From positions 1,912,410-1,976,409 of the forward strand of contig JAQFWX010000008.1 in assembly GCA_027605045.1 (NCBI GenBank): a stretch of 64,000 bases of DNA, read 5' to 3'. This document shows positions 1 through 12,462 of the stretch, piece after piece; the first letter of the stretch is position 1, and the number at the start of each line of letters is the position of its first letter. Position numbers and translations under genes: made by a program. Source of the DNA: Phallus indusiatus. Its lineage: Eukaryota > Basidiomycota > Agaricomycetes > Phallales > Phallaceae. Below the pieces are notes generated by a model. The model searched no databases, was not told where the DNA came from, and was given only the letters and a program-made list of their open reading frames with translations.

Positions 1-555
1 GTTGCCACGAACGATGACCGAACGTCATATAGGATATGCAGAACTTCTCTCAGTGATAATAATAATACGACGTATTACGAGCCCTTAATTTAGCCAGAGA
101 AAGGCGATCGGCGATGGTTAGATTCGTATCACATTGGTATAAGGAATATTATTGAACGGTACTGAGAAAGGCATTCTGAAAGCTGCTTCAAGCTTCAAAC
201 TATGTAAGAGACTAAAATATTATTTGCACGGACTGGATATTATGAGGCTCACCAGCTGTGTTTGTGACATCAATACCCTTGCAATAGCCACTGCTCAGTC
301 TGTGTCTGTAAATCATTTGCCGACTCCAGGACCGAGTGATATCTTGAATGCTCCAGCTCTCGAGCTCTGGCATTTCCCGTGATTCTAATAATAGACGGTG
401 GCGTTTGCCCCGCCACGTTTACATCATGTGACGCAAAGGGCCTCGGACCTTTCCTAATTCGTCCACACTGCACCACATCATCGACATCATCGTCCTCGCT
501 AGCTTTATCACCAGCATCATTTTCCTTTTTCTCTCTCTTTCTCTTTATTTGAGTT
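1..555. other. Upstream region of the CSC1 gene, no gene seen
   Basis: I see no convincing coding frame here. The last 80 bases before the ATG at 556 are strongly pyrimidine-rich (runs of CTTT and TCTC), as in many basidiomycete promoters and 5' leaders. Short open frames on both strands lack family features and intron structure. Confidence 0.5.
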
Positions 556-3500
556 ATGGCTACGATTCAAGACAGAACATTTAGCCATACCTATTCCGGC
601 TTGAAGAACCAGTTTGCAGTGGCCGGTGTTTTAGCTGCAGCCTGTTTGACGGGCTACGAACTCATGCGAAGGCGGCGGAGAGGTCGTGGCCGATCATCCA
701 AGTATCAGCAAGAGCTAGGAAGTGTCGAGACCTGGGAATTCGGATAGTACGTTTCCTACCTTTTCTCGATTTCTGAGAATGCGAGACTGAAGAGTCACCC
801 TATCTAGTCTATTCCAAGGCCGGTGTTGGGCACGGTAAAGAAACCTGTTGAGCAAGTTTGGCTGTACGTCTGTACTCACTATATCATACAGACTTCCTTC
901 TCCAGCACTGCCTAAACGTCCTCTACAATGGGTTATTCAAGCCATATCTTACCCAGAATCAGATTTACCTAACCTTATTGGCGTGGACGCTTCGACCTAC
1001 ATCCGCTTTTTACAACGTTGCAGTAAGTCGCTTGCTCCTCTTTTTTCATAAACATTTTGATAGCATTCATTGCACAGGACTTTTCGTATTATTACACACG
1101 TTAACCACATTTCCCATCATCTTCTCAGTTCACCTCGTCTTCTCTCCATCCAACATACCCATCAGCTCCATGGACAAAGCTTCTATATCCTCCTTGGTTC
1201 CATCAGAACAACATCTTCTATATATTCACGTCATTATCGCCTACTGGATTTCTATCACCTGGCTTCTCAACCTTCTTTGGATAACTCGTGACACCCTCCG
1301 TTTTCGCGAACAAGCCACTCAGGCCCTACGCGAGAAATACTCCACACATACACAACTGACAACGTCCGTATTACCACCTATCGAAGAAGACGACAACGAA
1401 TCATTCGCCAATCGCGGAGTGCGTCTCCGCACCGTAATGGTGACCAACATACCCGTCCCATTACGCAGCGAAACGGATCTCAAAGAGTATTTTGAGTACT
1501 ACCTCTCCCAACATCTAGCCAATCCCCCAATTGCTTTCGGTTTTTTCACAAGGGTCGCATCGGCCTTACTACAACGTATCACGACTTCATCTACCATAAA
1601 GCGTTTTAGGGCTACCCCTGATGACGCTGCTCCGCACCAACATGAACCAAAGGCTGATGACGATCATCAAAGCTCTTCTCTCCCAGTCGTAGAACGCGTG
1701 GTTATCGCTCGGAAAATGACAGAACTGGCATCGTTACTCTCGAGGCGCGATACGGTCCTCAAGGATCTCGAGTACGCGCATATACAACTCGCCCGAAACG
1801 TTCTTCAGGCAGTTAAAAACGGCATGGATACGGATAATAACCCAGAACAAGAGATGACTCAAGAAGAAAAGGAACTCTACTCCAGACTTTCTCCATTTGT
1901 AAAGCAATTTCGTGTTCCGTCGTCATCCCCACAGCCTGTCAATTCCGTTTTGACCGGCTTTAGACACGTGAAACAGTTTTTACTCAAACTTCCCGGGTTT
2001 CGGAAGGCTAAAGAGGTGGAAGATTTTGAGACAGATGATCTCACTTCCGAGGCACTAGGAAAGAGCTGTTCGAATCAGACTCATGGTACAATATGGGAAG
2101 CCTTACATAGTCTTCCTCCATCATATCTGGACCCGTATCAACCTCTCATCCGTCTTAACAAGCTCTTCCTCGGCAAAGCTGTCCCAGAAATAGATTACTA
2201 CACAACGCGGCTAGGATATCTAACTACTCTCATCCACGACGACAAATCTCGCCCAATAGAAGACTATCAGCCTACTTCTACTGCATTCGTCACTTTCTCC
2301 AAAATCGAAGATGCGAAACGAGCTACTAAATTCTTGCAAGCTCATCCACGTAATCCGTTGGCTTGTTTAGTCGTGCCGGCTCCTGATGTACGGGATCTTG
2401 ATTGGGCTAGGATTATGAAGAGTTCGTTCACGGGTGAAGTATGTTTTTTGCTTCACATCCTTTATATTCCCAATAAACGCCTCTTTCTTCTTTAGTTCAT
2501 CAAGGATTGGGTGATTGACGCGGGAGTTTGGTGAGTCTTTGCGTACAATGTCGCCTTATCTCATCATTCTGAAAGTACGGATTCCTAGGGGATTCACACT
2601 CTCTTGGATAATACCTGTATACCCCATCTCACTCTTTGAATCAATTTCCTACTCACATCTCAATTTTTAGATTTCGCTGCTCATTGGTCTGGTGAATATT
2701 CAAAACCTAAGCATAGTCATACCCGGTCTAGTTCGTGCTAATTGCCCTACCTTCATTGAACATCGTATAACTGAACCCATTAACTAGCAAAAATACTTCG
2801 ACAAACATCCAGACGACAAAGAAGCGATATCTTCTTTACTCCCTACAATAATCTTCTCCCTTCTCACTATCTTAATACCCGTTCTGCTATTTTTGATAGG
2901 CAAAAAGGGCCACACGATTGTCACGTTCAGCAAACTCCACGATACCATTATGATTCGATATTGGAAATTTCTCGTGTGCAATTTATTGATATTTTTCTGC
3001 GTCGGAGTCGGTGCTCTTGAATCTTTTTTGCAATTCTTCAAACATAGTGTGGATTTTATTCCTGTTATTGCTAGTAGCTTTCCCATTGCTGGTCCTTTTT
3101 ATGTCGGGTAAGTCATTATATCTTCATATATAGATTTTTTCTTCTCACTAATTGTTCCCAGATGGTGTATGTATTGACTTTGTATTTGTCTCGTGGAGAA
3201 CTTGACTCATTATTCTTGAAGTAATCCTTCAAACAGCCGTTCACGGATTCCTTGAACTCGGCCTTTGTAAGTCTATACCTTGCCCTTTTATTCACAATAT
3301 ACTAACAACCCTACCCCTAAGTCGGTGTACGTACAAGGAAACGAAAATCATATTCCATACTACACTCACCCCATTATCGCAGCTCCCCCTCATCGTTTAC
3401 CCATCTACCAAAGTGTCAAATACACTTCGAAGAAGAGCTGAAGGTATTCATCCCCGTACTTTCAACTACTATTGCAAGTCGCTCCTCCCAACCCCTAAGT

Positions 3501-5484
3501 TTCTGCAACACTCACTTTGATGACAGACTGGCTCCCCAATCATTTATTAGTAGTCACTATTGTCCTACTTTTCTCTTTACTCAACCCACTCGTGATACCC
3601 TTTGCATTGGTGTATTTTTGTGTCGAATCAGGTGCGTGTGTATATATTACCCCGGCTTCTTTGCCTTTGACTTAGCGGGGTTGCATCAGTTATTGTAAAA
3701 CATCAGGTATGTATATAACTCATTACCCACTTGTTCCATTTACCTATTTATCCCTTCAGCTCTTACACGTTTATTCACGATCTTACGAAAATAATGGTAA
3801 AATACTATTGATCCGGATGATACGATTCTCACTGGATGGTTTGATCCTTGTCCATGTATGTCGAAACAAATATCTCCCGGTATATCTTTCTGATTCAACA
3901 TGTATTAAGGTTGTTTTTCTCGCATTTTTGGTCGTATTGAAGGAAACTCCTGAAGCAGCCTTGATTGGTATTCTGTTGGTGCTCACCGTATTCACGAAAC
4001 TTGTGTACGCACGTCAATCAACGCGAATTCTCGTACAATAACTAATGTAAGACAATTTTCCCAGTGTCACGCGACTTTGTCGTATCAAATTTGCGGAGGG
4101 AGATAAAGCCGAAGAAGCCATCTTTAATGACGACAACAGGCGTAACGCTAATCTTTCGGGAACTACCCCACTAGTTCGGAATTCTTCTAAAGAGAATGAC
4201 GAGCACAATAAGACTTTTGAACCATCCCGAAAAGGGAATCTGACGCTGCCGGGTCAATTCATGACATGGAAGGAGTTTCCGAGAGGTGTTCAACTCAATT
4301 ATGCGTCCTACCCTCCCCGTCGGCAATTCAATATTCACAGGCCCGTTAACCCGTTTCAACCTCAGCCTGAAAAGAACGCGTTGTCCAATAATGACGGTAA
4401 ACAACCTCTAGCCGAAGAACCTCAAGCTGATCCCACATCATCACTGCTACCACCACCTGTAACCGTGCAGAACGACCGACAGCGGTCTACTAGCCGTTCT
4501 CTAATTGTGACACCTCACCCCGTTTTTCCTCACTGGGATGATTCCCCCGATCTAGATCAACCATATGACAATCCCTTTTATCGTACGCCGGTGGACAATG
4601 TTTTATGGCTGCCGCGCAATCCGTTTGGCATCTTAGATCTTGACGATACGATCGATTTACATGTCTCTCTCAGAAGTTCCGATAGTCTTGGCGAAAAATT
4701 AGATCGGTGGTTAGAAGAAGAAGAAACAGAAGAGACAAAAGGAGAAGGTGGTGGTGGTGGTAGAAACCGTGGCCGGCTCACAGATTCTCCGCCAATGTCG
4801 CCGATTACACCGAGTGACACCAGTGGCGGCGAAGACAATCCCAAGAGACCTCCACTTCGCATTGATTCCTCTCGAACACGAAGCAGTAGCAGCAAGTTCC
4901 GACCGCAACGAGAATATACGGGAATGGAGAATATTTCAATGTCCTCAGTACTAGCTGCGCGTGTCAACGCGCTCAACGAAAAGGAGAACAATATTCCCCA
5001 TAGTTACAAATTAATGGCGGTGGTAAAAGGTAATAATAGCAAGCAGAGGTTAATCAATAGCCGGGATTTGCATAACGTTTTGTCGCTGGAGAATGCCGTT
5101 GCTTCTGGTTCCAGTCATTCACAGCACCCAAGACTGCGCTCTTGGACTCACGATCCAGTACATGAACCGGACTTGCATGCCGAAAATGCACCATTGAGGG
5201 GATCATTTCATTTGGCATCACCGTTATCGACAGCCTTAGCTGGGGACGTATCAGCGGATCAAAATGCAGGAAACTCGGTATCGTTAGGTGAAGCCGTGCT
5301 GAGCGAAGTTGTAGCAGAGGAGCAACAGTACGCTGCACAAAGAGTCCAGCGCGAGGTTAAGGAGAAACGAATGTGGGAAAGGCTGTATAAACGACCGTTG
5401 TGGTGGAAATGGTTCTTCTGGCATAGCAGCAGCAACGAGTATGATCATGATCCAAATCGAGAGACGACGTCGGCATCAGTTTGA
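556..5484 (+). CDS. CSC1/OSCA-type (DUF221) membrane channel
   Basis: Likely a calcium-permeable, stress- or mechanically-gated cation channel of the CSC1/OSCA/TMEM63 family. It is a many-exon gene. Exons 556-746, 808-834, 892-1022 and 1078 to about 2438 join in frame: an N-terminal segment ending WEFGY, then the conserved LFQGRCWAR and GVDASTYIRFLQRC, then HTLTTFPIIF in a membrane helix. A long cytosolic loop follows, and after it helices around KYFDKHPDDKEAISSLLP, FPIAGPFYVGW, VYPST, WLPNHLL, LLNPLVIPFALVYFCVE and SYENNG, all in the order of the family. The last exon, to 5484, is a roughly 450-residue hydrophilic C-terminal tail with Ser, Pro and acidic runs, longer than in plant OSCAs. The start was chosen because the first exon splices cleanly into the conserved domain. 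Exons between about 2440 and 4060 were recognised but not all junctions fixed. Family assignment is firm; ion selectivity is inferred from the family. Confidence 0.92.
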
Positions 5485-5645
5485 TAGGCTGTATTTGATA
5501 TACATACACGAATATTGTCTAGTAATTGCAATTTTAAATGTATAACGTCCGAGCCTATATTAAACACTCGAGGCAAGTTCAAAATTTTCTAGAACATGAG
5601 ACGAAACACTAGCCATCCGGTGAGGAGAGTGCAGTCGCGATCCTT

Positions 5646-6918
5646 TCAAAGCCGGGCTTCAACGACAACAGATTCATCGTCCAAAAATGACTCCAGCACC
5701 CCAACCCAGACGTTTACATCAAAGTATTCATGCCATAAATGACCAAAGGCATAACTAGGCACTTGACCTCGTCTGGAACCTATGGACACTAGCCTCGATT
5801 GAGGACATGCGCGGAGAATTTCTTCTGCGTTGAAAAATGGTGCAATAACGTCGTCCAATCCGTGAATTACGAGAATCTGAGTGCTCGGTTCGATGTACTT
5901 CAGGGAATCAACGAAAGAGAATTGCGTGATCTGAAAAATTAAGTTTGTCAAACCGTCCTCATAGAAGAGTAATCTTCAAAACAATATACCATTTTGCGCT
6001 GTCTGACTGGCGAGATTCTCAAAGATTGTGTTGAATGGGATGTAGAAAGACTTACTTATGGTCCGGTATGGTCTAGCTTCAACATTAGTCCAAGCCGTAT
6101 GAAGCGAAGGCAATTTTGAACAGACCTGTTTATTATGGAATTATTCAACCACACGTCAAACCTTTCTTGATTCTCTGGTAAAGCAAGCCATTTAGGTCCC
6201 AATGAAGCTTCAAGAAAGGGACGTGCAAGTGCTTTCTTCTGCTCGTCCGTTAACGCTTGATCAAACCTCTCACGCTGGAAATCCGAAATATCCTCCAGGG
6301 GAGATGCAAATGTGGCACTCAGGATGGCTCGATGCACACGGAAAGGTAATTCCCTAGGGGTAGTAGGGTGTCTGTGAAAAAGTAATAGTTGCTGTAGAAT
6401 GACGCCTAGTATTGAATAGGTATAGCAATGGATTATACACAACGCGGTGTTAGTTAATCGACTCACCGCCCATTGATATCCCAAGGATATCGACTTGCTG
6501 CCACCCAAAGCTTTGAATGAGAGCAGACAAATCACATGCTGTTGATTCGATACTAAGCTCATCGCCATTGACCGAGTTAGAATTCGTTGACAGTCCAATT
6601 CCTCTGAGACACATTAGCTACATTAATGGTAACGATAAAACGAAGAAAAAATTCGAACCTATGATCAAATGTTAAAACTTATGGAAATGCAGCGTGACGT
6701 TTGCATGATATTAACACAAATGAAAAGGAAGAAGCCTTACCAGCTCGTGTTTTACTGAGTTCGGGTATCAGCCGTGCCCAGTCGACTTTGGTTGTACTGA
6801 CACCTCCGATAAGAATTAATGGTATGGCCCCTTTTTTGTTAAGATGTTTTCCACCGTGTAGGTCATAAGCGAGCTTCGCTCCATCTGGCAAGGTGAAGTA
6901 TTTTTGGATGTCAGTCAT
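5646..6918 (-). CDS. Alpha/beta-hydrolase fold protein
   Basis: A serine hydrolase of the alpha/beta fold with several introns; the substrate is unknown. The N-terminus (YFTLPDGAKLAYDLHG) is the usual first strands, followed by ILIGGVSTTKVDW in the position of the oxyanion loop. The nucleophile elbow is GISMGG near 6480, broken by an intron just after it. The acid is probably in VIHGLDDVIAPF and the base in FGHLWHEYF near the C-terminus, so the Ser-Asp-His triad is complete in order. Two in-frame ATGs lie at 6942 and 6918; the second is nearer the domain and is preferred, but either could be used. The gene is convergent with the CSC1 gene (stops at 5484 and 5646). No signal peptide was seen, so a cytosolic enzyme is likely. 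Confidence 0.82.
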
Positions 6919-6942
6919 TGTCTTAGGCTGTTTCTGAGTCAC

Positions 6943-8559
6943 TTTTAGAGCTTAGCTATCCTATACAAATGTCAATAGGAGGAAGTTGGAATCGCTGAGC
7001 GATGAAGCAGAAGGCCAAACGTTGTGGACTGTTGACCTTTACTACGCCGGCTAACTCGAAATCATGCGACATCCGGCTAGTCCATTATCGTCTCGATGTG
7101 ATTGGTTGATTCAAAGTTCTGAAAGGACAAACCCTTTGAACCATTCGGCTAATCACTGCCATGTCAATGTAGAAAATGGAATTCTTAGAGAAGGCATTTT
7201 CATTACCGTCTGGCGCCGACACTAGTTAGTCTGAAAATGTGGTTAGGACAGATGTTCGCACCAGAGATCGCTGGCCATATACACATAAATAACTATAACT
7301 GAGTATGCCCTGACCTGGTGGAACCTATACTTACTATATAGAGCCGGGAATAGGTTCCCAGAAATCCGTCAAGAAGCTGGGTGAGAAGGGAAAAACTGAC
7401 TATATGATTAATGAGGATCGGGGACTGAATCAGGTATGACGAAGGTTCACATGCATCTGGAATTTGATTCTGCTTTCGCGCGGCGGGTGCTATTAGGGGT
7501 AAGGTCATAGAAGCTGAAAAAATGATTGTTTCTCACACAAGACTAAGGTGAATGACTGTAGAGTTTCGCTGGCAAAAAAAGAAGTGTATTAATGGTGAGC
7601 CAGTAGTTTATCTTAGGGATATATAGTCTCATCCCATCTGAGTCTTGTGTTACTTGTTTGGTCGGCTTCTCGCGCCTCTCCGTTTTCCGCGTGACTGAGC
7701 TGAGAAGGAAGTTCCTATCGGTGAGGCTCATCTTGAGTTATGTACAAGCAAATACCGGAGTATTGCGCTCATTTCTTTCGGGATCTATCGCGGAAGAATT
7801 TCCTCTCAGCGTTGTTCTCAATTAAAGGCTCCAAGCATCTCGGTAATGCCGGAAATAAAACACGTACCTTTTTTTCATTCAGTACACGAAAGGATTCCTC
7901 GTGACTTTTATTCAAATATATTAGTATGTTTGCTTGGATTGGTTATCGTTAAACCCGCGAATTGAATGAAAGTTTGAACAGGTGATATCTATTGCGTTGC
8001 GCGCTATGAATTGAGCACATGCGCATGTGACACGCCATTCTGAAACTCAAAAATTCAATCGCAGGGACATTTCCCTTGATCCTGTTCACCACGTGGGATT
8101 ATCTCCGGATACTCCAATTCACTGGCATAGGTACCACCGTAGCAGTCAGCCGCAGCGGACTCACGGAAATCCTGGCATAAATCTTTTCCCGTAGCCGCAA
8201 TGCTTTCCGGAGTCCGGCCGATTTTTTAAATACAGATACAGTCTTGCATACATTGCAAGACAAAGAAGATTACTTTCCTAATTCCTCCGCTACAATTAAA
8301 GTTTCAATAGCATTGCCCAAAACTCACACTGAAACTTCATTCACATTGTTTTCATTGATCCTGAAGCGATTAAACGATCGGGTCCGTCTGATCACTTCTA
8401 CGCATAAGACCAAAAGGTACACGAGAGTTTGTGCCCTTTCGCCTCTATTCGTGCTTTGTTTTATATCTATAGACTTTTAAATGCGATCCCAAATTGATCC
8501 GATCAGCCTGTTGGAGCTCTTCGTTTATCCATACTTGCCCCTTAGGTCTTGTTTCCGAT
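6943..8559. other. Intergenic region, no gene recognised
   Basis: About 1.6 kb between the hydrolase start and the KDZ insertion site. Several short open frames are present on both strands, but none has family features, splice structure or low-stop context. Before the transposon inserted, this sequence would have continued into 16983 onwards, so it may be upstream DNA of the hydrolase and of the Zn2Cys6 regulator. Confidence 0.5.
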
Positions 8560-8567
8560 TCGGAGAC
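8560..8567. repeat. Left target-site duplication of the KDZ element
   Basis: The octamer TCGGAGAC directly precedes the first base of the left terminal inverted repeat. The identical octamer follows the right repeat at 16975-16982. Eight-base duplications are characteristic of KDZ (Zisupton-related) transposons. Confidence 0.93.
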
Positions 8568-8966
8568 CACCCATAGTACCCACCACTTACTATACAACAA
8601 GACGTCGTGACGAACCCCGTCACATCGTCTAATAGTATAGTAAGCTCTTTAAATCCCTAACCTGCGAATATTTCTGAGAAACGCTAGTGGGAACTCTGCA
8701 ATATTTTGAAGAAACTGCGCGGAGAAAATTTTTTTATTATTTTATATCAAAAACTATTATTTTTATTAATAAATAAATAAATTTTAGAAACCTCATTGGC
8801 TCTCATGGAGCGCCGTTCGACACTGTCGTGTCTGTCACATGACTTGTTCATCGACGAGCGCCAGACGCGTACCACGTCACCCTCTGCCCACCATCGTCGC
8901 CACCACCGCCACCACCGTCGTCGTCGTCGTCGTCGTCCCGTCACAACGGCGGCCTCATCCACAATC
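8568..8966 (+). repeat. Left terminal inverted repeat of the KDZ element
   Basis: 399 bases, the reverse complement of 16576-16974. Structure from the tip inwards: conserved CACCCATAGTACCC, a cruciform-capable palindrome (8586-8644), an AT-rich block around 8735-8785, and a triplet run of CGT/CAC units (about 8895-8940). The triplet run creates Arg/His-rich open frames in both repeats, which I regard as spurious. Confidence 0.93.
8586..8644. repeat. Palindrome inside the left terminal repeat
   Basis: Outer arms CTTACTATAC (8586-8595) and GTATAGTAAG (8635-8644) are perfect inverted partners. After 5-base spacers, inner arms GACGTCGTGACG (8601-8612) and CGTCACATCGTC (8618-8629) pair with two mismatches around a 5-base centre. 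The same structure is in the right repeat at about 16898-16956. It lies 18 bases from the element tip, a plausible transposase-binding site. Confidence 0.8.
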
Positions 8967-9491
8967 AAACATAACTCAAGGCTGTTCTCACATCGTGTCA
9001 TCGACCATTATGCACATTATGTAGTGCAGCCAGGTCATCTTCACTCACCATCGCCGTCGTCATCGTCATTTCTCACCACAACAACACCATCCAACGTCGT
9101 TCATAATCATCTTTTAACTGCTTTTCTTTCACTGGTGTTAGTTACTAGTATTACTCTAGTCTCGAAGCCTCTCCTTTCATTTTTTCCCTTTTCTTGTTGT
9201 GTGGGGAGGTGAACATGTTATTCATCGTCGTCGCAATCATTTCTCCTTATTATCCCCTTTGTTTCTGCTCTCCGAAATATAATATATTTGCGCCACAACT
9301 ACACTCACTTGACACTCTTTCGCAAACGCTAAACCCAGCATTTCCAACATTCTCTCAGCACCGGGTAATGAATAGTGGGAAGACCCTTGTATTAAAGGTA
9401 GGTGTGGTAAGGTAATGTTTCGAAATCCGCGTAATATTGTGCACCAGAACACAATCTTCCCAAGTAACTAGGATATATTCTCGCCGTCATC

Positions 9492-10832
9492 CTAGTTCCC
9501 AGGGTTGGAGTCAGCTGGACCATCATTTTCAATGCGCCTCAGCTTCACTCGTTTTTTTCCGGCATCACTTCTTCTCTTACGCTTGCGTCCTCCTATCTCA
9601 TTCGTCTTCCTTATATGATCTTGCTCCCGTTGTGCGCGTTCTTCGTCATCAAGCTTTCTCCAATAACATTTTCCAGTGGTCAAAGCAACTAAGATAACTT
9701 GGAGGTCCTTAAGGCCAAGATCATTCGGGTCGAAGACTTCGTTTGGCCAGCCTTCGAGAATAACACCGTGTGGATGTACAATTAGGTCTTCGTACTTCTT
9801 CCAATGCATTTTTATTTGCCAATTTTCAGTGATCTTTCCTAGGGCCGCACTCAGTCCTAATATGATAAGAGGAGAATTATTTACTTACGCAGACCAGTTG
9901 TTATAAGCTGGCGTATTTTTGTCTTTGCTTCTGTACGGCGCTTGCTGTCATTTTTTGCCAATCCTAGTATGATGTATCATAAATAATATTATAAGAGCTG
10001 TATTATAAAATATACCTCGTGGCCCCAGGACAGAGAATGCGTCTAGTTTGACAATGAGGTCTTCAATTGTCGTACCAAGCACCTCTTCAACAAACCGCTC
10101 CATATTTGTGTGGGTATAGTAAGCGGGAGCGATTGAATGCTGGGTAGAAGCACGAGCGGTGACAAAGAATGATGTCATTTGACAGCTGAGGTCCATCTTG
10201 CCTAGCTGTGCCTTGTTATTAGTGGCACGACGTCATGAGTCATTAGCACACGAACCATCTCTCTAACTGTGCTGATTGTATTTGCAACCATGCGAGCCCG
10301 GGCTACACTTTGCGATTTTATGCTACCTGCTTTTTGACTACGTGACTTCTCGAGACATTCCTTCATTTCTACAAGCTTTTCTGCTGGTACATCGCCACAT
10401 GAAACTGCTTCCTTTGCAATATGTTGAAGGTCTTGCAAGTTTTTCCTTTCCCCGGGTGGGAGATCTAATGGACGTTAAGTATTATAGAAATAATACGAGA
10501 AAGAAAAACTCACCCTCATTAATCAGTAGAGACTTTACATGAACAAGGGCATTCCACCCATTCACTGCTCGCCGAGTGCGTTTAAGATGTGGGAATTGCT
10601 GAAGTTGCGTGCGCATCCAAGAAGGTTTTTTACCATATTTCTTAGCTAACGTATTTGCTAAATCATCCTGCCTCTCCCACTCTTTTTCAATATCTTTTCG
10701 CAGACTTTCTGCTTGCTTTTTCCTTTTTCCATCAATTTCACGGCGTTCTTCCTTTGACATACTATGTCCTCTGCGCTTCATCTCGAGTCGCTTTCTGAAT
10801 TTATTGACAGTTGGAGTGTATATCGGTGCCAT
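9492..10832 (-). CDS. KDZ-element companion gene 3, unknown function
   Basis: Multi-exon minus-strand gene inside the transposon. The N-terminus (MAPIYTPTVNKFRKRLEMKR) is extremely basic and charged, with a coiled-coil-like Lys/Glu/Arg segment, so it may bind nucleic acid. A middle part holds KLVEMKECLEKSR and a hydrophobic stretch around SFFVTARASTQHSIAPAYY. The last exon reads KITENWQIKMHWKKYEDLIV, then EGWPNEVF and a basic tail, ending at 9492. I know this MHW-x-x-Y...GWP pattern from basidiomycete repeat-associated hypothetical proteins, but know no function. Exon joins in the middle are approximate. It could help transposition or be a passenger. Confidence 0.65.
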
Positions 10833-11130
10833 GGATATGCAAGTGAGAGGATATGAGATGTACTTCAGAGCGTGAAGGAAAAGACTTTGGGGATTAGGGT
10901 TTTGGGGAAAATGCAAAAAATGTTACGTGTTTACGAGACTGGGCCAATCTCGATTTTCACGCTTAAGAGTTTCAGTTTGTATAGTCGCTTATAGAGGGAA
11001 AAAAAATGTATTGATTATATTCTGAGCTTTTTTCGAGAAAAAAAAAACTGAGATAGCAAGAATTGCTGAATATCACATTGTACTGATATCTATGACACAA
11101 GCAAACTAGATGTATATGCGGAGTTATTCA

Positions 11131-12462
11131 TCAATTGAACATGTATCTACGAAATTGTTCAAGTTCAATATCATCTCTATCTACTTGTGAAGCTGAGACA
11201 GTTGTAGATTGCAGTGTAGAACCTTCACCGTCTGAAGGCTCTTGCACTTGAGTTTGGAATGGAACGGAGTTGGGCCAATTGTGGCGTGATGCGCGATTCC
11301 CCGGAGTTGATGGAATTGATGGAATCACTGATGACCGCGTATTATTGAGTGTGAATGAACAAAGGGTATCATCGAGTGATTGGATGGATGGTGATATTCC
11401 TGAGGGTGGTCGCCAATTACGAGGACTTGTAGGAACTGAGCGTGCTGGGGGTGATTGCCAAATGTGTGAGTTTGCGGGAACTGAATTTGCTGGGGGTGGC
11501 TGCCAATTGTGCAAGTTTGCAGAAACTGAATTTGCCGGGGTCGGTTGCCTATTGTGTGAGTTTGCGGGAACTGAATTTGCTGAGCCTGAGAATGGTGTTG
11601 ATGTGCTGTTGAACGATGAAAACGATGGTATAAATGAGTGCGTGGTTGGTGAAACTGGGCATGCAGAAGGTGGTGACGGAGTTGTATGAACCTTGGCTGA
11701 TGTTTTAGGACAGTGTGATGTTGTTGAGGGGGAGGGATTGGGTTCAGAGTCTTCTTGAAGAATAGGAATAATACGCTAAAAAATATTCCAGACTTCAGAA
11801 GAAAAGATATCAAGTATGAACTCACAGTGGACGAATTAGCAAACCCTGCACGAAATGGGAAATTTTGTTGGTATTCCAATAACAGCCTTGCAAGTTGTTC
11901 CCGTGTTTTATCCAGGAATTTTGCAACTTCGGGAAGTTCACTGAGTGCCCGAGGAATGTTCCACAACATGTTTTGAGATAAAATTTCTTGAACTGACAAG
12001 TGTGATAGGTTTGGGTTGGACTCGGGCTTCACTTCTATGACGATTGTTAGCGAGTCTTCATACCGCTCCTTGTACTTTGCCTGAAGAAAATGTCAACATT
12101 TAAATCATAATGTGATTTAAACTTACCAAACCATACAAAAGACTCGATGTAAACTCGCGCTGTGCTTTTCTTTTTTCCCCTTTACCTATGTACGCTGGAT
12201 GGACATTAGCGCTAGGATAATCATTCCCATCACTGGTCAATCCCTGCAGATATTTCAGGAACTGCAGTGCATTTGCCTCTGATTCTATATTTGTTAGATC
12301 AGGGCCAAAAAAAGAGTGAGCGGTGAAATTCGCCCAGTAGTTAGGGGGTTTTGATGGTGGACCGTTGTAAGAGGGCATGAACGTTGACACAGCGTGTTTT
12401 AGGTCACATGTCACATTCTCTATTTTTATTCTTCCTTTGCAAGTTTGCTCTAAGTCCGTCAT
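11131..12462 (-). CDS. KDZ-element companion gene 2, unknown function
   Basis: Three exons on the minus strand between the transposase and companion gene 3. Exon 1 (MTDLEQTCKGRIKIENVTCD to LLYGL) is spliced over about 12079-12125 to exon 2 (AKYKERYEDSLTIVIEVKPE to GFANSST), then over about 11757-11825 to a Pro/Ser/Asn-rich exon 3. Exon 3 holds at least four diverged copies of a roughly 12-residue unit like PPANSVPANSHNWQ, visible on the DNA as repeated TGGGGGTGGCTGCCAATTGT-like blocks at 11400-11580. The C-terminus is acidic (DRDDIELEQFRRYMF). I recognise no domain. The open frame across all three exons and its place in an intact element argue for a functional product. Confidence 0.7.

Noticed and set aside
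152..382. Short frame at the left edge of the window
   Set aside because: No similarity, no splice support, in the upstream region of the CSC1 gene.
8796..9212. Arg/His-rich open frame in the left terminal repeat, duplicated at 16450-16746
   Set aside because: It comes from a triplet run inside the inverted repeat and has no codon or splice support; it is present twice only because the repeat is.
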